Positions 60,643 to 64,000 of a DNA stretch of 64,000 nt are shown here, one piece after another (position 1 is the stretch's first letter; the number at the start of each line of letters is the position of its first letter). Source of the stretch: Haloimpatiens sp042688525 (GTDB taxonomy: Bacteria; Bacillota; Clostridia; Clostridiales; Clostridiaceae); the NCBI RefSeq assembly GCF_042688525.2, contig NZ_JBHWAB010000001.1, forward strand, positions 310,001-374,000, written 5' to 3'. The notes under the pieces are model-generated. The model was not told where the DNA came from. It did not search any database and worked only from the letters and a program-made list of their open reading frames with translations. A program made the translations under genes and the position numbers.

Positions 60643-60670
60643 GTGGGAGGATGTAAATCCGTATTACCAC
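60643..60670 (+). promoter_or_regulatory. Leader motif before rplK (putative L1-binding site)
   Basis: GTGGGAGG, a variable loop, CCGTATTACCAC. The GTGG and CCAC ends pair. Almost the same motif occurs before rplA (61145-61170). L1 is known to repress the L11-L1 operon by binding leader RNA that mimics its 23S site; the specific assignment here is inference. Confidence 0.6.
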
Positions 60671-60690
60671 ACTATAGGAGGTGTAAATTC

Positions 60691-61116
60691 ATGGCTAAAA
60701 AAGTAGTAGGATTAATAAAACTTCAACTTCCTGCAGGTAAAGCAAGCCCAGCACCACCAGTTGGACCAGCACTTGGTCAACACGGTGTTAACATTATGGC
60801 ATTTTGTAAAGAGTTTAATGCTAAAACTTCTAACCAAGCAGGAATGATAATTCCAGTTGTAATTACAGTATATCAAGACAGATCTTTCAGTTTTATAACA
60901 AAAACTCCACCAGCAGCAGTATTATTAAAAAAGGCAGCTGGAATAGAGAGTGGTTCTGGAGAACCAAATAAAACTAAGGTTGCTAAAGTCACTAAAGCAC
61001 AAGTTAAAGAAATAGCTGAAACAAAAATGCCAGACTTAAATGCAGGATCAATTGAAACTGCTATGAGCATGATTGAAGGTACAGCTAGAAGCATGGGAAT
61101 AACAATTGAAGAATAA
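60691..61116 (+). CDS. rplK: 50S ribosomal protein L11
   Basis: Ribosomal stalk-base protein of 141 residues, with IKLQLPAGKASPAPPVGPAL, AFCKEFNAKT and the C-terminal RNA-binding half (KTKVAKVTKAQVKEIAETKMPDLNA). The start at 60691 is set by AGGAGGTG (60677-60684). A frame reaching back to 60643 passes through the leader motif and is rejected. Confidence 0.98.
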   Translation: MAKKVVGLIKLQLPAGKASPAPPVGPALGQHGVNIMAFCKEFNAKTSNQAGMIIPVVITVYQDRSFSFITKTPPAAVLLKKAAGIESGSGEPNKTKVAKVTKAQVKEIAETKMPDLNAGSIETAMSMIEGTARSMGITIEE

Positions 61117-61144
61117 TTTGTAAAAATACCTATATTAAATTATA

Positions 61145-61170
61145 GTGGGAGGCCAAACCGTTAGTACCAC
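61145..61170 (+). promoter_or_regulatory. Leader motif before rplA (putative L1-binding site)
   Basis: GTGGGAGG then CCGTTAGTACCAC; same pattern as the motif ahead of rplK at 60643. It ends two bases before the rplA ribosome site GGGAGG (61173-61178), so a protein bound here could block translation. Confidence 0.6.
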
Positions 61171-61185
61171 AAGGGAGGAATATAG

Positions 61186-61884
61186 ATGGCAAAACAAGGT
61201 AAGAAGTATCAAGAAAGCACTAAACTTGTAGATAGAAATGCACTATATACACCACAAGAAGCTTTAGATTTAGCTGTAAAAACTTCAAAAGCAAAATTCG
61301 ATGAAACTATTGAATTAGCTGTAAGACTTGGTGTAGACCCAAGACATGCTGATCAACAAGTTAGAGGAGCAATAGTGCTTCCACATGGAACAGGTAAAAA
61401 AGTAAAAGTTTTAGTTTTTGCTAAAGGTGATAAAGCTAAAGAAGCTGAAGCAGCAGGAGCAGATTTTGTAGGAGCAGAAGAATTTGCTGAAAAAATTCAA
61501 AAAGAAAATTGGTTTGGATTTGATGTAGTTGTTGCAACTCCAGATATGATGGGAGTAGTTGGTAGACTAGGTAGAATACTAGGACCAAAAGGATTAATGC
61601 CAAATCCAAAATCAGGAACAGTAACATTTGATGTTACTAAAGCTGTAAATGAAATAAAAGCTGGTAAAGTTGAATATAGAGTTGATAAAACATCTATAAT
61701 TCACGTTCCACTTGGAAAAGCATCATTTGGTGAAGGCAAATTAGTTGAAAACTTTCATACATTAATGGAAGCTGTAGTAAAAGCTAAACCAGCAGCAGTT
61801 AAAGGTCAATACATTAAATCAGTATCAATTTCAAGTACAATGGGACCTGGAATAAAAGTTAATCCAACAAAAGTTTTAGATTAG
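61186..61884 (+). CDS. rplA: 50S ribosomal protein L1
   Basis: Forms the L1 stalk on 23S rRNA and is the likely autogenous repressor of the L11-L1 pair. The 232-residue protein has the two-domain fold with VRLGVDPRHADQQVRGAIVLPHGTGK, GRLGRILGPKGLMPNPKSGT (residues about 125-145) and the C-terminal SVSISSTMGPGIKVNP. The start follows GGGAGGAATATAG. Confidence 0.98.
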   Translation: MAKQGKKYQESTKLVDRNALYTPQEALDLAVKTSKAKFDETIELAVRLGVDPRHADQQVRGAIVLPHGTGKKVKVLVFAKGDKAKEAEAAGADFVGAEEFAEKIQKENWFGFDVVVATPDMMGVVGRLGRILGPKGLMPNPKSGTVTFDVTKAVNEIKAGKVEYRVDKTSIIHVPLGKASFGEGKLVENFHTLMEAVVKAKPAAVKGQYIKSVSISSTMGPGIKVNPTKVLD

Positions 61885-61912
61885 TATTGACACAGAAAAA
61901 TATATATGATAG

Positions 61913-62062
61913 ACTAATTAAGTCGTAAAATTTAATGAGTAATAATTCCGTAGACAGTAGGTGCATTAGAGCGTAACGTATATCAACCTACCGAGGATTC
62001 CAATATATGAACGTGAGTATATATGGTCTCTTCGAGTCTTCGGAGAGATCATATTTTTTTAA
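61913..62062 (+). promoter_or_regulatory. L10 leader of rplJ-rplL with terminator
   Basis: Matches the bacterial L10 leader pattern: AGTAGGTGC (61957-61965) and ACCTACCGAGG around 61994-62004, the conserved site for the L10-L12 complex. Downstream, GGTCTCT (62021-62027) pairs with AGAGATC (62043-62049), followed by ATATTTTTTT, giving an intrinsic terminator. By family knowledge, free L10-L12 binds the leader and lowers expression. Confidence 0.85.
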
Positions 62063-62095
62063 AAAAAGTTTTATTCCTGTAAGGAGGTGGACTTT

Positions 62096-62596
62096 GTGAG
62101 CGAGAATAGAAATTTAAAAGAAGCTAAAGTTCAAGAAATAAGAGAAAAAATTGAAAAAGCTGAAGCAATGGTTCTTGCTAAATATCAAGGATTAACAGTT
62201 GAAGAAGATACTGAATTAAGAAAGAAAATGAGAGATGCTGGTGTTGAATATAAAGTATATAAAAATACATTAGTAACTATAGCAGCTAATGAATTAGGCA
62301 AAGAAGACATAGTTAAATATCTTCAAGGACCTATTTCAATAGCATTTGGATATGAAGATCCAACTGCACCAGCAAGAATACTTAATGATTTTGCAAAAGA
62401 CCATAAGAAGTTAGAATTAAAAGCAGGACTTATTCAAGGTGAATTATATGATGAAGCTAAAATTAAAGAACTTGCATCTATACCACCAAGAGAAGTGTTA
62501 CTTGCAAAACTTCTTGGAAGCTTCAAGGCTCCATTATCAAACCTTGTTTATTTATTAAATGCTATAAAAGAAAAGAAAGAATCAGAAGAAGCATAA
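62096..62596 (+). CDS. rplJ: 50S ribosomal protein L10
   Basis: Scaffold of the ribosomal stalk, holding L7/L12 dimers. The 166-residue protein has the N-terminal rRNA-binding domain with VQEIREKIEKAEAMVLAKYQGL and VYKNTLVTIAANE. The C-terminal helix (LLGSFKAPLSNLVYLLNAIKEKK) binds L12. The start is GTG at 62096; GTG at 62087 lies inside the AAGGAGGTG site and is rejected. Confidence 0.97.
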   Translation: MSENRNLKEAKVQEIREKIEKAEAMVLAKYQGLTVEEDTELRKKMRDAGVEYKVYKNTLVTIAANELGKEDIVKYLQGPISIAFGYEDPTAPARILNDFAKDHKKLELKAGLIQGELYDEAKIKELASIPPREVLLAKLLGSFKAPLSNLVYLLNAIKEKKESEEA

Positions 62597-62629
62597 AAAA
62601 ATAATTAGAAAATTTGGAGGTGCATTTAA

Positions 62630-62995
62630 ATGACAAGAGAAGAAATGATTCAAGCTATAAAAGATATGTCAGTTTTAGAATTAAACGAATTAGTAAAAGC
62701 ATGTGAAGAAGAATTTGGAGTAAGCGCATCAGCTCCTGTAGCAGTAGCTGGAGCAGCTGGAGCAGCTGGAGCAGCTGAAGAAAAATCAGAATTTGATGTA
62801 GTTTTATCAGGTGCTGGTTCACAAAAAATCAAAGTTATAAAAGCTGTTAGAGAATTAACAGGTCTTGGATTAAAAGATGCTAAAGCAATAGTTGATGGAG
62901 CTCCTAAGACATTAAAAGAAGCAGTAGCTAAAGAACAAGCTGAAGAAATGAAAGCTAAGTTAGAAGAAGTTGGAGCTACAGTTGAATTAAAGTAG
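62630..62995 (+). CDS. rplL: 50S ribosomal protein L7/L12
   Basis: Stalk protein that recruits translation GTPases. The 121-residue protein has an N-terminal dimerisation domain (REEMIQAIKDMSVLELNELV). A short alanine- and glycine-rich hinge contains a repeated GAA/GAAG unit (AGAAGAAGAAEEKSE, about residues 42-56). The C-terminal factor-binding domain has KIKVIKAVRELTGLGLKDAK. The start follows TTGGAGGTGCATTTAA. A strong terminator follows. Confidence 0.98.
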   Translation: MTREEMIQAIKDMSVLELNELVKACEEEFGVSASAPVAVAGAAGAAGAAEEKSEFDVVLSGAGSQKIKVIKAVRELTGLGLKDAKAIVDGAPKTLKEAVAKEQAEEMKAKLEEVGATVELK

Positions 62996-63009
62996 TGTAA
63001 GCTTATTGG

Positions 63010-63041
63010 AAAAGGCACTTTCGTTTGAAGTGCCTTTTTTT
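63010..63041 (+). terminator. Terminator after rplL
   Basis: AAAAGGCACTT and AAGTGCCTTTT form an 11-base-pair stem with a seven-base loop, followed by T. Confidence 0.92.
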
Positions 63042-63089
63042 AATACATAATTAATTAAGTATTTTGTTGTATACATACAAAATCAAATA

Positions 63090-63118
63090 TTGACATCATA
63101 AGCTATTTGTGATAACAT
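63090..63118 (+). promoter_or_regulatory. Promoter of rpoB
   Basis: TTGACA (63090-63095), 17-base spacer, TAACAT (63113-63118), about 150 bases upstream of rpoB. The remaining leader shows no clear structure to me. Confidence 0.75.
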
Positions 63119-63266
63119 ATCTAAATGCATTGATATTTATTAGAAACCTAGATATAGAGGTATATTTAGGTTAAAAATGGTTAAAATAGTTTAATAGTGG
63201 CGTTTTAATCCATTAACACAAAAAAGTGTTATTGGTTATTTTAGTATATACAAGGGGTGAAATTTA

Positions 63267-64000
63267 ATGGTACATCCTATCCAAGTTGGTAAAAGAACAA
63301 GAATGAGCTTTTCTAAGGTTAAAGAAGTAACCACTATGCCTAATCTAATTGAAATTCAATTAGATTCTTATGAGTGGTTTTTACGAGAAGGACTTCAAGA
63401 AGTGTTTGACGATATAAACCCTATTCAAGATTATACAGGTAATCTTATTCTCGAATTTGTAGGTTACAAACTTGATATGGATAATATTAAGTATTGTGTA
63501 GAAGAATGTAAAGAGAGAGATACCACATATGCTGCACCGTTAAAAGTTAAGGTTAGATTACTTAATAAGGAAACTGGTGAAGTAAAGGAACAGGAAGTAT
63601 TTATGGGTGACTTCCCAATTATGACTGAACAGGGTACTTTTGTAATTAATGGAGCCGAAAGAGTTATTGTAAGCCAATTAGTTAGATCTCCAGGTGTTTA
63701 CTATAATTACACAGTTGATAAAACAGGTAAAAAACTATATTCATCAACTGTAATACCAAATAGGGGAGCATGGCTTGAATATGAAACAGATTCCAATGAT
63801 ATAATTTATGTAAGAATTGATAAAACTAGAAAATTGCCTATAACAATTCTTGCAAGAGCTATGGGATGTGGTTCAGATTTAGAAATAACGAATTTTTTTG
63901 GTGAAGACGAAAGATTAAGAGCGACTATAGAAAAAGATAATACTAAGAATAGTGAGGAAGCACTATTAGAAATATATAAGAGATTAAGACCAGGTGAACC
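63267..64000 (+). CDS. rpoB: RNA polymerase beta subunit (5' end only)
   Basis: The frame begins with ATG at 63267 behind AAGGGGTGAAA and runs off the window end. The first residues read MVHPIQVGKRTRMSFSK, followed by IEIQLDSYEWFLREGLQEVF. Later, GTFVINGAERVIVSQLVRSPGVYY is the highly conserved beta-subunit segment near the rifampicin region's upstream part. About 244 of roughly 1,200 residues are seen. It has its own promoter but lies in the usual place after rplL. Confidence 0.98.
   Translation, partial: MVHPIQVGKRTRMSFSKVKEVTTMPNLIEIQLDSYEWFLREGLQEVFDDINPIQDYTGNLILEFVGYKLDMDNIKYCVEECKERDTTYAAPLKVKVRLLNKETGEVKEQEVFMGDFPIMTEQGTFVINGAERVIVSQLVRSPGVYYNYTVDKTGKKLYSSTVIPNRGAWLEYETDSNDIIYVRIDKTRKLPITILARAMGCGSDLEITNFFGEDERLRATIEKDNTKNSEEALLEIYKRLRPGE

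Overview
The window is AT-rich chromosomal DNA from a low-GC Firmicute, almost certainly a Clostridium in the broad sense. Evidence for this is clostridial-type 16S and 23S rRNA, strong AGGAGG-type ribosome binding sites, and the gene order ctsR-mcsA-mcsB-clpC-radA-disA ... ispD-proS-cysS-mrnC-thyX-rlmB-rae1-sigH-tuf-rpmG-secE-nusG-rplKAJL-rpoB. I cannot name the species from the sequence alone. There are no phage genes, transposase genes or CRISPR arrays.

Layout. 1-5161: the end of a sodium-pumping decarboxylase beta subunit, then coaX, dusB, an unrecognised gene, greA and lysS. 5162-8821: a structured leader and a peptide ABC transporter with a binding protein and two permeases but no ATPases. 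8948-12556: tRNA-Asn, T-box-controlled glyS, a candidate minus-strand small RNA, and murD. 12557-24885: two rRNA operons. The first carries tRNA-Ala and tRNA-Ile in its spacer and tRNA-Met and tRNA-Ala after 5S. The second has no spacer tRNA and ends in two tRNA-Asn genes. A minus-strand DUF2804-type gene lies between them. 25063-31125: an EF-G paralogue with a broken reading frame, two small overlapping genes, an aminopeptidase P and an ABC exporter half-transporter.

31215-37129: a complete five-gene oligopeptide transporter (oppABCDF) plus a small membrane protein. 37357-42639: a membrane protein and the CtsR-controlled protein-arginine kinase/ClpC stress operon, with a visible CtsR box. 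43157-47867: a tiny peptide gene, an uncharacterised HExxH metallopeptidase-like gene, radA, disA, and a convergent unknown gene. 48230-57906: yacL, ispD, T-box-controlled proS, cysS, mrnC, thyX, rlmB, rae1/yacP and sigH. 57910-64000: tRNA-Thr-tuf, rpmG-secE-nusG, rplK-rplA, rplJ-rplL and the start of rpoB, with several ribosomal-protein leader structures.

Most genes serve translation, tRNA charging, protein quality control and peptide uptake. The less ordinary material is between genes. It includes a C-rich candidate regulatory RNA (about 10866-10972, minus) whose promoter is bracketed by a 13-bp inverted repeat. A family of long-dyad repeats occurs three times (42738, 53793, 55482), one copy containing a second nested dyad element. 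There is a one-base break at an A6 run in the EF-G paralogue, a decayed tRNA in the tuf leader, and an unidentified hairpin-plus-terminator leader ahead of the first peptide transporter.
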